Of a stretch of 40,392 nt of DNA, positions 24,213 to 33,403 are shown piece by piece. The stretch lies in NCBI RefSeq assembly GCF_030651745.1, contig NZ_JAUSCC010000057.1, positions 1 through 40,392 on the forward strand, written 5' to 3'. Origin of the DNA: Methylophaga sp. Its GTDB lineage: Bacteria; Pseudomonadota; Gammaproteobacteria; Nitrosococcales; Methylophagaceae. A program made the translations under genes and the position numbers. The first letter of the stretch is position 1. Every line of letters begins with the position of its first letter. A model generated the notes under the pieces. The model ran no database searches. It was not told where the DNA came from and worked only from the letters and a program-made list of their open reading frames with translations.

Positions 24213-25961
24213 TTATTCAGCCGTCGTTGATCCAGCTTTATTTTCTTTCTGATTTTCCCACCAATGTGAATGGCTGTTATGTACATGATGATTTGTATGG
24301 ACCGGGCGCATCATGCGGTTGCTGATAAATGCCACAATCAGTAATGACGCCATCACATACATGGTCGAGTTATAGAGGCTTGGTGTTGGATCCATGGTGC
24401 CAGCAGGAACGATTTCCATCAGTGAGGCAATCGAAACGGTGCTGGTTTGAATCAAAGTATCGAGTTCAGACATTGGTGCGCCAAAGCGGTTTAGAAATAC
24501 ATTCGGATCGACGGTGTTGGCCAGGTTGTGAATGGCTTTATAAATGGATTGTTCTCGCAAATGGGTGAGTAATACTGGCCCCAGAATACCTGCTACGCTC
24601 CAGGCCGTTAACAGCCGTCCATGAATGCCACCGACATGCAAAGTGCCAAAGATATCTGCCAGATAGGCCGGAATAGTGGCAAACCCACCGCCATACATGG
24701 TGAAAATCAACATGGTGACGCCGTAAAACAGAATCAGCCACATTACGGCTGGATTAATACTGACTTGCATTGCAATAAAGGGAATCGACAGATATAACAA
24801 TGCGCCGAGCAGAAAGAAAATGCTGTAGGTGGTTTGCCGACCAATATAGTCGGACATGGATGACCAGAAAAAACGCCCCGCCATATTAAACACGCTGATC
24901 ATGAGCACATAGGTAGCAGCAAATCCGGCGTCGACAATTGACGGCAGGCTGGGACCAAAAATATCAGTGACCATGGTTTTAGCCACGCCAATCACACCAA
25001 TACCGGCGGTGACGTTGAAACACAACATAATCCATAGTTGATAGAACTGTGGTGTTTTTAACGCCTGATCAATATGCACATGGTTTTGAGTTATCAGTGA
25101 TTTAGCTGCTTTTTTGCTTGGCTCGGGATTCCAGCCGGCCGGTTTCCAATCTGCTGGTGGTACTCGAAAACTAAATGCTGCAATGACCATCACCACAAAA
25201 TAAACAATGCCCAGCGTTAGAAATACGGACGCTGCTCCAGTGCTGCCTGAACCGACGACATAAACCCCTTCCGGACCGGGCAATGGCATATTCGCCATAT
25301 CCTTGGCGGTGGCAACTACGACTTCAACTTTGTCACCCGCCATTTCAACAAATCGCCGACCATTTTCGGTGATTAACGTCAGATCAGTGGCTTTGCCCAG
25401 ATAGGTAGGCGCTTCATAGAACAAGGCCAGCAGATAGCCTTTTAACGGAGCACCAATAATGGCGCCACCACCAAACCCCATAATGGCAATTCCGGTAGCC
25501 ATACCACGTCGATCCGGGAACCAACGAATGAGCGTGCTGACAGGAGTTACGTACGCAAGTCCAAGACCACAACCACCGATAACGCCGTATCCCAGATAGA
25601 TTAACCAGAGTTCATGAAAATAGAGTCCCATGCTGCTGATTAAAAAACCACCGCCCCACAGACAGGCGGCAAGAAAGCCGGTGGCTCTGGGACCAACTTG
25701 TTCAAGCCATTTACCGCCAATGGCGGCGGCAAGCCCAAGAAAAACAATGGCAGTTGAGAAGATCCATACCACTGATGAAAAATGCCAGTCATCCGCTGCA
25801 CTGGCAACCACACCCAGCTGCTTGATCAGCGGCGGATTAAACATACTCCAGGCATAAACTGAGCCGATGCAAAGATGAATAAATACGGATGCCGGGGCTA
25901 TCCACCAACGATTAAATCCTGGTTTGGCAACGATATGACGTTTATGAAGGTGGGCCAGCAT
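24213..25961 (-). CDS. MFS transporter of the oxalate/formate antiporter (OFA) family
   Basis: This 582-residue inner-membrane transporter has about twelve helices and the OFA signature start FNRWWIAPASVFIHLCIGSVYAWSMF-type region (residues about 16-41). The loop motifs TLIRWFPDRRGMATGIAIMGFGGGA and SMSDYIGRQTTY are present. Two soluble insertions stand out: about residues 187-232 between helices 5 and 7, and about 490-540 near the last helix. The C-terminus is histidine-rich (NHHVHNSHSHWW). AAGGA precedes the ATG. It is the last gene of the formate dehydrogenase run, 70 bases after fdsD, which fits transport of formate, oxalate or another small carboxylate. The substrate is inferred from family and context. 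Confidence 0.9.
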   Translation of the reverse strand: MLAHLHKRHIVAKPGFNRWWIAPASVFIHLCIGSVYAWSMFNPPLIKQLGVVASAADDWHFSSVVWIFSTAIVFLGLAAAIGGKWLEQVGPRATGFLAACLWGGGFLISSMGLYFHELWLIYLGYGVIGGCGLGLAYVTPVSTLIRWFPDRRGMATGIAIMGFGGGAIIGAPLKGYLLALFYEAPTYLGKATDLTLITENGRRFVEMAGDKVEVVVATAKDMANMPLPGPEGVYVVGSGSTGAASVFLTLGIVYFVVMVIAAFSFRVPPADWKPAGWNPEPSKKAAKSLITQNHVHIDQALKTPQFYQLWIMLCFNVTAGIGVIGVAKTMVTDIFGPSLPSIVDAGFAATYVLMISVFNMAGRFFWSSMSDYIGRQTTYSIFFLLGALLYLSIPFIAMQVSINPAVMWLILFYGVTMLIFTMYGGGFATIPAYLADIFGTLHVGGIHGRLLTAWSVAGILGPVLLTHLREQSIYKAIHNLANTVDPNVFLNRFGAPMSELDTLIQTSTVSIASLMEIVPAGTMDPTPSLYNSTMYVMASLLIVAFISNRMMRPVHTNHHVHNSHSHWWENQKENKAGSTTAE

Positions 25962-26031
25962 GATGTTTTATCCTTAAAGACACATGGTTTCTGCTGATTG
26001 AAGCAGTCATCGTTGGTTTTGTGTTGGAATG

Positions 26032-26280
26032 CTATGCGGATTGTTTTTGGATCTGCACGCTTTGTAACCGGTTTATCGCATCACGTGCTAAGGGTGAAAG
26101 ATCAGTTTCATCTGTAGCAGTATTAATCAGATCCAGACGCATCTTGGGCGTCCAGAAACGAACCAGATGTTGTTCAATGCGTTCAGCTGCTTCGGCAGGT
26201 TCATAGGCACTGAGGTTGGCAGCAATCTGGTTGACCATTTTTATTAAGGTGGCTGTTTGGGAATGGCTATCGTGGCTCAT
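26032..26280 (-). CDS. fdsD: NAD-dependent formate dehydrogenase delta subunit FdsD
   Basis: This is a small 82-residue protein of the FdsD family, needed for assembly or stability of the soluble molybdenum formate dehydrogenase. It has the conserved KMVNQIAANL segment and the RFWTPKMRLDLI core near residues 42-53. It follows fdhD by 11 bases, giving the order G-B-A-C-D known from Rhodobacter capsulatus and Cupriavidus. No cofactor-binding residues are expected or seen. Confidence 0.93.
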   Translation of the reverse strand: MSHDSHSQTATLIKMVNQIAANLSAYEPAEAAERIEQHLVRFWTPKMRLDLINTATDETDLSPLARDAINRLQSVQIQKQSA

Positions 26281-26291
26281 TGATTTGTTCT

Positions 26292-27116
26292 CTAGATGAC
26301 GTGGCTTAATAGCTCAGGTTGATGGGGATCGTGATAAATAACGTGTTTATCCGCTCTGGCAAATCCAACTAACAGCAAACCGGCTTGACGCGCCTGTTCA
26401 ATGGCCAGACTGGTGGGGGCCGAAATGGCAACCAGACAACCGACACCGGCCATACAGGTTTTTTGCACCATTTCATAACTGGCGCGGCTGGTGACCAAAA
26501 TAAAACCTTGCCCGCGATCTAGCGTCATGCTCGACATTGCACCAATCAATTTATCCAGCGCATTGTGGCGGCCGACATCTTCACGCACGAGTTCAATATT
26601 TCCGCTTAAAGAACACCATGCAGCTGCATGAGTGGCTCCTGTCATGGCGTTGATAGGTTGATTTGCACGAATGGTTTCAAAGGCCTGAGCAATGACTTGC
26701 TGACTTACTTGGGGAGCATGAACTGCAGGAATTGGCCGGATAGCTTGTTTCAGTGATTCGATACCACATAAACCACAACCGGTTCGGCCTGTCATATTAC
26801 GGCGTTTGGACTTAAGCTTTTCAAAAGCATCATCGGCGATCTGCAAACGGATGGTGATGCCAGCTTTGGCCTGGGTGACGTGAACATGGTTTATCTGCTC
26901 ACGTGATTCAACAATTTCTTCGGTCAAACTGAACCCGATGGCAAAATCTTCCAGATTGACTGGCGTAGCCATCATCACTACATGCGAAATATAGTTATAA
27001 ACCAGGGCAACAGGCACTTCGACAGCAACATCATCAGATCCCCAATGCGCCTGTTTCAGGTTTGGCTGATAAATTGAAACAGGCGTTGGTAACGAAGTTT
27101 TATAAACATAGCTCAT
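26292..27116 (-). CDS. fdhD: Formate dehydrogenase sulfurtransferase FdhD (FdsC)
   Basis: FdhD moves sulfur from a cysteine desulfurase to the molybdenum cofactor, without which formate dehydrogenase is inactive. The 274-residue product has the catalytic cysteine pair in RTGCGLCGIESL (C114 and C117). It also has the conserved LVREDVGRHNALDKLIGA and ILVTSRASYEMVQK segments. Its ATG overlaps the fdsA stop by four bases (ATGA), so the chaperone is translationally coupled to its client. In the Fds system this gene is often called fdsC. Confidence 0.96.
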   Translation of the reverse strand: MSYVYKTSLPTPVSIYQPNLKQAHWGSDDVAVEVPVALVYNYISHVVMMATPVNLEDFAIGFSLTEEIVESREQINHVHVTQAKAGITIRLQIADDAFEKLKSKRRNMTGRTGCGLCGIESLKQAIRPIPAVHAPQVSQQVIAQAFETIRANQPINAMTGATHAAAWCSLSGNIELVREDVGRHNALDKLIGAMSSMTLDRGQGFILVTSRASYEMVQKTCMAGVGCLVAISAPTSLAIEQARQAGLLLVGFARADKHVIYHDPHQPELLSHVI

Positions 27117-29995
27117 GACGAGGATGAACCTGTTGGGATCGATTGATCATGTTTTCGATTATGTAAAAGCTTCAATTGCAGCGTTTCAAAAGCTTCAAAG
27201 TTTTTCTGCCATTCAGATGGCTGGCTGACCCGCTCGATTTGTACCGCCGTAACCTTGTATTCCGGACAGTTGGTCGCCCAATCTGAATTATCGGTAGTGA
27301 TAACGTTGGCACCACTGCCGGGATGATGGAAAGTTGTATACACCACTCCGGGTAATACTTTTTCGGTGAGGCGGGCACGTAAAACGGTCTGTCCTGCCCG
27401 GCTGGTAATACCAACCCAATCGTTTTCCTTGATGCCTCGTACTTCTGCATCATGGGGATGGATATCCAAACGGTCTTCATCATGCCAAAGCTGGTTTTGG
27501 GTACGACGGGTTTGTGCGCCCACATTGTATTGCGACAGAATTCGTCCGGTAGTTAGCAATAACGGGAAGCGGCTGTTGGTTCGCTCCTCGGTGGCAACAT
27601 ATTCGGTGACGCTGAAACGGCCTTTGCCAATCGGAAAATCATCGACGTGCATGGTCGGTGTGCCGATTGGATGCGCGTCGTTGCAAGGCCATTGAATACT
27701 GCCTAATTCATCAATACGTTTGAAACTCACGCCAGTGAAGGTAGGCGCAAGTTGTGCAATTTCATCCATTATTTCCGATGGATGGTTGTAATGCATTGGA
27801 TAGCCAAGCGCATTGGACAAATCCATCGTCACTTGCCAGTCTTCTTTACCAGCTAGTGGAGGCATCACTTTGCGAACACGATTAATTCGGCGTTCTGCAT
27901 TGGTGAAGGTACCGTCTTTTTCCAGGAAGGAAGAACCCGGCAATAACACATGGGCGAATTTAGCCGTTTCGTTAAGAAACAGATCCTGCACAATCAGGCA
28001 TTCCAGCGAGCGTAAGGCACTTTCAACGTGTTGTGTTCCGGGATCGGACTGGGCGATATCCTCACCTTGAACGTAAAGTCCTTTAAATTCGCCAGCAATT
28101 GCCGCATCAAACATATTGGGGATACGCAAACCCGGTTCATTATCCAGTTTAACGCCCCAGACGGCTTCAAAATGAGCACGTGATTCATCATTCGATACAT
28201 GCTGATAACCGGGTAATTCGTGTGGGAAGGAGCCCATATCACATGAGCCCTGCACGTTATTCTGTCCGCGCAGTGGATTTACACCAACACCTTCACGACC
28301 GAGATTACCGGTAGCCATTGCCAGATTGGCTATGCCCATGACCATGGTTGAACCTTGACTGTGCTCGGTGACCCCCAGTCCATAATAGATTGCACTGTTG
28401 TTACCTTGTGCAAAACTACGTGCCGCTTGGCGTACTTTTTCTGCAGCAACACCAGTAATGGCTTCAACGGCTTCTGGAGAATGACGCTCATCACGAATAA
28501 ACTCACGCCATTTGCCGTAGGTTTCCATATCGCAGCGAGATTCAATGAAGTCGTGGTCTTCAAAACCCTCGGTGACTACAACATGTGCCAGTGAATTAAT
28601 CAACGCGACATTGGAACCGGGTTTTAGCGGCAGATGCAGAGCTGATTTTAGATGCGGTGTTTTCAGTAAATCGATATGTCTGGGATCGGCCACGATCAAC
28701 TGTGCCCCTTCACGCAGACGACGACGCATCATCGAACCGAACACTGGATGTGCATCGGTTGGATTCGCCCCGATAACCAGAATGACATCTGATTTCATCA
28801 CTGAATCAAAATCCTGTGTACCGGCTGATTCGCCCAGCGTGACTTTAAGCCCATAACCGGTGGGCGAGTGGCAGACACGGGCACAGGTATCAGTATTGTT
28901 ATTGCCAAACGCAGCACGAATCAGTTTTTGTACAAGATAGGTTTCTTCATTGGTACAGCGTGATGAGGTAATTCCACCAATACTATTGCGGCCATATTTT
29001 TGCTGGATTCCTTTGAGCTTATCTGCGGCAAACTGAATGGCTTCTTCCCAACTTGCTTCCTGCCAGGGTTCATTGATGGTATTACGAATCATCGGGGTGG
29101 TTAGGCGATCTTTATGCGTGGCATAACCAAAGGCAAAACGGCCTTTAACACAAGAGTGGCCATGATTGGCGTCGCCACCTTTGTAAGGCACCATGCGCAC
29201 CACTTGATCGCCTTTCATTTCAGCTTTAAACGAACAACCCACGCCACAATAAGCACAGGTAGTGACCACGCTATGTTCCGGTTGGCCCATTTCCACAATG
29301 CTTTTTTCCATCAGGGTGGAGGTCGGGCAGGCTTGCACACAGGCACCGCAGGATACGCATTCGGAGTCCATGAAGTCTTCGTTTTGACTTGGTGAAACCA
29401 TCGATGCAAAACCACGACCATCAATTGTCAACGCAAAAGTGCCTTGCACTTCCTCACAAGCTCGTACGCAACGTGAACAGACAATACATTTGCTTGGATC
29501 AAAATCGAAATACGGATTGCTATGATCTTTTTCACTTTGCAGGTGATTTTCACCAGCATAGCCGTAACGGACATCTCGCAGACCTACTGCACCGGCCATA
29601 TCCTGTAATTCACAGTTTCCGTTTGCCGGGCAGGTCAGGCAATCCAATGGATGATCGGAAATATACAATTCCATGATATTACGGCGTAAGTCAGCCAGTT
29701 TTTTGTTCTGGGTCGTCACTTTCATGCCTGCATCCACTGTGGTGGTGCAGGATGCGGGATAACCACGTCGGCCTTCAATTTGCACCGCACATAAACGACA
29801 GGAGCCGAAGGATTCTAGATTATCGGTGGCACACAGTTTGGGAATGTTGATATCAACCAGTGCCGCAGCCCGCATAACGGACGTACCTTCGGGTACCGAT
29901 ATTTCAATGCCGTCAATTTCCAGCGTCACCAGCTTTTCTGATAGACGTGCTGGGGTTCCATAATCTTTGTTGGGGTTAAATCTTTCTACTTTCAT
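27113..29995 (-). CDS. fdsA: NAD-dependent formate dehydrogenase alpha (catalytic) subunit
   Basis: This is the 960-residue catalytic subunit that oxidises formate to carbon dioxide at a bis-molybdopterin molybdenum (or tungsten) centre in the cytoplasm. The N-terminus carries a 2Fe-2S ferredoxin domain (C55, C66, C69, C83) and the H115/C119/C122/C128 cluster. A two-4Fe-4S segment follows (C170, C173, C176, C180; C213, C216, C219, C223), then the C247/C250/C254/C282 cluster. The active-site ligand is cysteine C375 with H376 in RVCHSPTG, so no selenocysteine is used. Other cofactor motifs, GMDSFP-type SCDMGSFPHELPGYQ and TTGRILSQYN, are intact. It starts three bases after fdsB and overlaps fdhD by four bases. 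Confidence 0.97.
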   Translation of the reverse strand: MKVERFNPNKDYGTPARLSEKLVTLEIDGIEISVPEGTSVMRAAALVDINIPKLCATDNLESFGSCRLCAVQIEGRRGYPASCTTTVDAGMKVTTQNKKLADLRRNIMELYISDHPLDCLTCPANGNCELQDMAGAVGLRDVRYGYAGENHLQSEKDHSNPYFDFDPSKCIVCSRCVRACEEVQGTFALTIDGRGFASMVSPSQNEDFMDSECVSCGACVQACPTSTLMEKSIVEMGQPEHSVVTTCAYCGVGCSFKAEMKGDQVVRMVPYKGGDANHGHSCVKGRFAFGYATHKDRLTTPMIRNTINEPWQEASWEEAIQFAADKLKGIQQKYGRNSIGGITSSRCTNEETYLVQKLIRAAFGNNNTDTCARVCHSPTGYGLKVTLGESAGTQDFDSVMKSDVILVIGANPTDAHPVFGSMMRRRLREGAQLIVADPRHIDLLKTPHLKSALHLPLKPGSNVALINSLAHVVVTEGFEDHDFIESRCDMETYGKWREFIRDERHSPEAVEAITGVAAEKVRQAARSFAQGNNSAIYYGLGVTEHSQGSTMVMGIANLAMATGNLGREGVGVNPLRGQNNVQGSCDMGSFPHELPGYQHVSNDESRAHFEAVWGVKLDNEPGLRIPNMFDAAIAGEFKGLYVQGEDIAQSDPGTQHVESALRSLECLIVQDLFLNETAKFAHVLLPGSSFLEKDGTFTNAERRINRVRKVMPPLAGKEDWQVTMDLSNALGYPMHYNHPSEIMDEIAQLAPTFTGVSFKRIDELGSIQWPCNDAHPIGTPTMHVDDFPIGKGRFSVTEYVATEERTNSRFPLLLTTGRILSQYNVGAQTRRTQNQLWHDEDRLDIHPHDAEVRGIKENDWVGITSRAGQTVLRARLTEKVLPGVVYTTFHHPGSGANVITTDNSDWATNCPEYKVTAVQIERVSQPSEWQKNFEAFETLQLKLLHNRKHDQSIPTGSSSS

Positions 29996-29998
29996 GAC

Positions 29999-31546
29999 TT
30001 ACTCCTGACGCCCATGGCGCAGTTCGTCGGGGAAAAATTTCATCACACTTTTAACGGGAATTGGCGTCATACTGCCCATGGCGCATAGAGAGCCATCGAC
30101 CATGGTGTCGCACAAATCTTCCAGTAGTTGCCAGTTGTTATCGGGTCTTTCACCAGCACGAATCCGATCAATGACTTCCACACCTCTGGTTGAACCAATA
30201 CGGCAGGGTGTGCATTTACCACAGGATTCGACGGTGCAGAATTCCATTGCAAATCGGGCCTGATCACCCATATCAACACTGTCATCGAACATGACGACGC
30301 CACCATGACCCAGCACGGCTTGTTCAGAGGAAAAGGCTTCGTAATCAATAATCGTGTGCCACTGACTTTCTGGCAGATAAGCCCCTAATGGACCGCCAAC
30401 TTGCACAGCTTTTAGTGGTCGACCGCTGCGAGTGCCACCACCAAATTCATTCATCAGTTTGTTCAGTGGAATGCCAAAGGCCAGTTCGACCAGACCGCCA
30501 TTTTTAACATTGCCGGAAAGTTGAATAGGCATAGTCCCGCGAGAACGTCCCACGCCATAATCAGCATAGGCCTGACCACCCTTGTCGAGAATGTAAGGAA
30601 TGGCTGCCAGAGATAAAACGTTATTGACGACTGTCGGTTTGCCAAATAAACCGACAATGGCAGGAAGTGGCGGTTTGGCACGGACTAATCCGCGTTTACC
30701 TTCCAGGCTGTCGAGTAACGACGTTTCTTCACCGCAGATATAAGCACCAGCACCTAAACGGACTTCTAAATCAAATTGATTTTGACTGCCACGGATATTT
30801 TTACCGAGATAGCCATGTTGATAGGCCGTTTCAATGGCTTTATTCAATATTTTGTGAGTAAGCGGATATTCTGAACGTAAATAGATATAACCTTGATTTG
30901 CCCCTACAGCGAGGCCCGCAATAGTCATGCCTTCGATGAGCATGAATGGATCACATTCCATTACTAGCCGATCGGCAAAGGTGCCCGAGTCACCTTCATC
31001 GGCATTACAGACAATGTATTTCTGCTCATCCGGTGTATCCAGCACGGTTTGCCATTTAATGCCGGTGGGGAATGCCGCACCACCACGACCACGCAAGCCG
31101 GAGGTTTTTACTTCATCGACAATCTGTTGTCCTGTCATTATCAAGGCATTGTCCAGGCCGGCGTAACCATCATGAGCAAGATAGTCATCTAGCGACAATG
31201 GATCGGTAATACCAGCACGAGCAAAGGTTAAGCGTTGTTGGTTTTTCAAGTAGGGAATTTGCTCTACCAGTCCCACACAAAGATCATGTTGCGTTTGACC
31301 TTGATGAAAGTTTTGCTCGAAAAGGGTATGTACATCATTTTGAGTAACAGGACCAAAACCCAGACGACCGTTTTCGGTTTCGACTTCAATTAAGGGTTCT
31401 AACCAGAATAGTCCTCTAGAACCATTTCGAACCACCGTGATGTCGATACCACGACTTAATGCTTCAGCCTGTATCAATGTGGCAATCTGATCTGCACCTA
31501 AAGATAGGGCCGTAGTATCACAGGGAACAAAAATCCGTATAGACAT
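29999..31546 (-). CDS. fdsB: NAD-dependent formate dehydrogenase beta (diaphorase) subunit
   Basis: This 515-residue subunit passes electrons from the alpha subunit to NAD. It is related to NuoF of complex I but has an extra N-terminal thioredoxin-like domain (about 1-95), as in other FdsB proteins. The FMN/NADH site has GRGGAAFPTG (153-162), NADEGDSGTFADR (181-193) and GAGAYICGEETSLLDSLEGK. A 4Fe-4S cluster is bound by C442, C445, C448 and C488. Its ATG overlaps the fdsG stop by one base (TAATG). Confidence 0.97.
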   Translation of the reverse strand: MSIRIFVPCDTTALSLGADQIATLIQAEALSRGIDITVVRNGSRGLFWLEPLIEVETENGRLGFGPVTQNDVHTLFEQNFHQGQTQHDLCVGLVEQIPYLKNQQRLTFARAGITDPLSLDDYLAHDGYAGLDNALIMTGQQIVDEVKTSGLRGRGGAAFPTGIKWQTVLDTPDEQKYIVCNADEGDSGTFADRLVMECDPFMLIEGMTIAGLAVGANQGYIYLRSEYPLTHKILNKAIETAYQHGYLGKNIRGSQNQFDLEVRLGAGAYICGEETSLLDSLEGKRGLVRAKPPLPAIVGLFGKPTVVNNVLSLAAIPYILDKGGQAYADYGVGRSRGTMPIQLSGNVKNGGLVELAFGIPLNKLMNEFGGGTRSGRPLKAVQVGGPLGAYLPESQWHTIIDYEAFSSEQAVLGHGGVVMFDDSVDMGDQARFAMEFCTVESCGKCTPCRIGSTRGVEVIDRIRAGERPDNNWQLLEDLCDTMVDGSLCAMGSMTPIPVKSVMKFFPDELRHGRQE

Positions 31547-32037
31547 TAACCTGCCTCCTGCAAACGCTGACGGCAGTTTTTCATCAATTCATCAAAACGT
31601 TCCGGGCTGACACGGCCATGGATATCATCATTGATGCGTATTGAAGGTCCAGTAGCACAATTGCCCAGGCAGTAAACGGGTTCCAGCGTGATACTGCCGC
31701 AATCGGTTGTTTGCTGGTAATCAATATTGAGGGTGCTTTTGGCGTGCTCTTCCAATTGACGACAGCCCACCGATTGACAGGCTTCAGCACGACATATTTC
31801 AACGATGTGTTTACCGGTGGGATGATTGCGAAAATGTGCGTAAAAGCTGATAACCCCATGCACTTCGGCACGGGTGAGCAACATTTCATCTGCAATAATC
31901 GGCACCACATTATCGGGAATATGCCCAATGTATTCCTGAACAGCATGTAAGACCGGTAATAAAGCACCAGGCTTTGCTTTTAGCCGTTGTATGATTTCAC
32001 GGACGGTTTCTATCCGCCATTGCCCTGGTGTTATCAT
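31546..32037 (-). CDS. fdsG: NAD-dependent formate dehydrogenase gamma subunit
   Basis: This 163-residue NuoE-like subunit binds a 2Fe-2S cluster and joins the diaphorase module. The cluster ligands follow the family spacing: C82 and C87 (C-x4-C in EICRAEACQ), then C123 and C127 (C-x3-C in YCLGNC). It is the first gene of the fds operon. AGAGG a few bases before the ATG is a reasonable ribosome binding site. The 226 bases upstream hold palindromes listed separately. Confidence 0.96.
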   Translation of the reverse strand: MITPGQWRIETVREIIQRLKAKPGALLPVLHAVQEYIGHIPDNVVPIIADEMLLTRAEVHGVISFYAHFRNHPTGKHIVEICRAEACQSVGCRQLEEHAKSTLNIDYQQTTDCGSITLEPVYCLGNCATGPSIRINDDIHGRVSPERFDELMKNCRQRLQEAG

Positions 32038-32054
32038 TTTGCCTCTCTTCTTCT

Positions 32055-32078
32055 ATATATGAATATATTTACATATAT
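32055..32078. promoter_or_regulatory. Candidate operator upstream of fdsG (ATATATG-N10-CATATAT)
   Basis: A perfect inverted repeat of seven bases (32055-32061 and 32072-32078) with a 10-base AT spacer lies 18 bases upstream of the fdsG start, in the expected leader or promoter region. The TATAT-rich arms recall ModE sites in general, but the fit to the E. coli ModE box is only loose. The same ATATG-N10-CATAT layout occurs at 18136-18155 before the YdeP-type gene. Confidence 0.4.
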
Positions 32079-32130
32079 TATTTTGTTTTTATTGTTTTAT
32101 CAGACAATAACACAGCAATACAGGCTTAAA

Positions 32131-32152
32131 AATATGCAAATAATTGCATATT
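32131..32152. promoter_or_regulatory. Candidate operator: 22-base palindrome upstream of fdsG
   Basis: Perfect nine-base arms, AATATGCAA (32131-32139) and TTGCATATT (32144-32152), are separated by ATAA. The site lies 94 bases upstream of fdsG and 112 bases past the regulator stop. There is no T run, and it reads better as a protein-binding site than as a terminator. The bound protein is unknown; the neighbouring ModE-HTH regulator is the first candidate. Confidence 0.5.
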
Positions 32153-32263
32153 AATGTTATGGCAAATTAGGGTGTAGAGAGATTGATTTGTACTTTAGGG
32201 AGAGGCTGTCAGGTAGGTGGTGTTGGGTGGATGAAAAGCTATTAAACAAAAACAAGCTTTAAT

Positions 32264-33358
32264 TTAGGCATAACCGGTTTCAAAAATTTGCTCAAACGTC
32301 ACTTCCTGTCCACAACGGGAAAGTTCGTAACCCTCAAGATCAGCTAAGGCATTATGAAACATTTTGCCATTTACGCACTCAAGCAAAGCTTGCACACTTT
32401 CATGTTCAAATTGCTGCTGACTGACAGCAAGGCAATAGTGCTCCCATTGAATAGGTACAAAGTCGAGGCCGAACTTTTTGGCGACTGCAGCGATGCCAAA
32501 ACCACAATCAGCTACACCACTGGCCACCATCGCGGCCACAGCCATATGGGTGAACTCTTCTTGCTGATAACCGGTAATAGTCGTTGGGTCAATGTGTTGC
32601 AGAGCGAGTAACTGGTCCAGTAATAATCGTGTTCCAGAATCTTTCTGGCGATTAATAAAGCGATAGTTTCCTTTACTCAAATCAGCAAGCGTTCGGATGG
32701 CGAGAGGATTACCTTTGGGTACCATTAATCCTTGTAAACGTCTGACCAGATAGATGAGACGATGATTTTCGGGAGAAATATGTTGCAAATACTGCGATGA
32801 GACACGTTTGCCAAGCTCACCCTCGGGCACATGAAAACCAGCAATATCACATTGATTTTCTTTTAATGCTCGCAGGCTTTCCACGCTGCCGTGAAAGTGT
32901 AATTCAACCGGCATATCTTTCAGCTGGTTTAAGGTGTCTCGTAACGCACTGACAGCTAAACCGTGGCTGGCATAAATTTTCAGATGATAATGTTGCTGCG
33001 ATTGCTGAATACGCGATAGCTGGTGGGCCAGCTCGGTAGCTTGGTTAGCAAGTTGGGGCGCGTGACGTGCCTGTAATTGTTGCTGTGCCTGCAGCAGTTT
33101 TTCGCCAGCTTCAGTGAGCTTGGCACCACGGCCACGGTGTTTAATAAGCAGCGGCGAGCCGAATAGTTTTTCCCATTTTTCCATCAAGCCCCAAGCATGA
33201 CGATAGGAAACCTGACATTGCAATGCGGCTTGTTGCAGTGAGCCCAACGAATGAAGGCTTGTTAGCAGATTAAATAATACGGGATCCACGGTGATGGATT
33301 TCCCTTCATGTTCAATCTGCCACAGGAAGTTAATTTGAATATTCAATTGGCTAACCAC
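32264..33358 (-). CDS. ModE-type HTH regulator with a PBP-like sensor domain
   Basis: This 364-residue one-component regulator has an N-terminal winged HTH of the ModE/LysR type (about 25-95). Typical segments are LHSLGSLQQAALQCQVSYRHAWGLMEKWE and GRGAKLTEAGEKLL. A glutamine-rich helix (90-125) links to a periplasmic-binding-protein-like domain (about 125-335, with GLMVPKGNPLAIRTLADL and INRQKDSGTRLLLDQLL), the PBP_like type also found fused to MoeA. It could therefore sense molybdate, tungstate or a carboxylate. It lies between moaE and fdsG on the same strand. The 226-base gap before fdsG with two palindromes suggests it controls that operon. The likely start is GTG at 33358; no clear ribosome binding site is visible. 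Confidence 0.87.
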   Translation of the reverse strand: MVSQLNIQINFLWQIEHEGKSITVDPVLFNLLTSLHSLGSLQQAALQCQVSYRHAWGLMEKWEKLFGSPLLIKHRGRGAKLTEAGEKLLQAQQQLQARHAPQLANQATELAHQLSRIQQSQQHYHLKIYASHGLAVSALRDTLNQLKDMPVELHFHGSVESLRALKENQCDIAGFHVPEGELGKRVSSQYLQHISPENHRLIYLVRRLQGLMVPKGNPLAIRTLADLSKGNYRFINRQKDSGTRLLLDQLLALQHIDPTTITGYQQEEFTHMAVAAMVASGVADCGFGIAAVAKKFGLDFVPIQWEHYCLAVSQQQFEHESVQALLECVNGKMFHNALADLEGYELSRCGQEVTFEQIFETGYA

Positions 33359-33403
33359 ATCGTTTGGTGAGGAAAAGACACTATTAACTTCAACATTTAC
33401 CCT

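Noticed and set aside
27113..29995. A selenocysteine site in the formate dehydrogenase
   Set aside because: The active-site position is an ordinary cysteine codon (C375) and no in-frame TGA or SECIS-like hairpin is seen.
32055..32078. A definite ModE box before fdsG
   Set aside because: The arms are AT-rich and palindromic but the spacing and flanking bases fit the E. coli ModE box only loosely, so it is kept as a candidate operator only.
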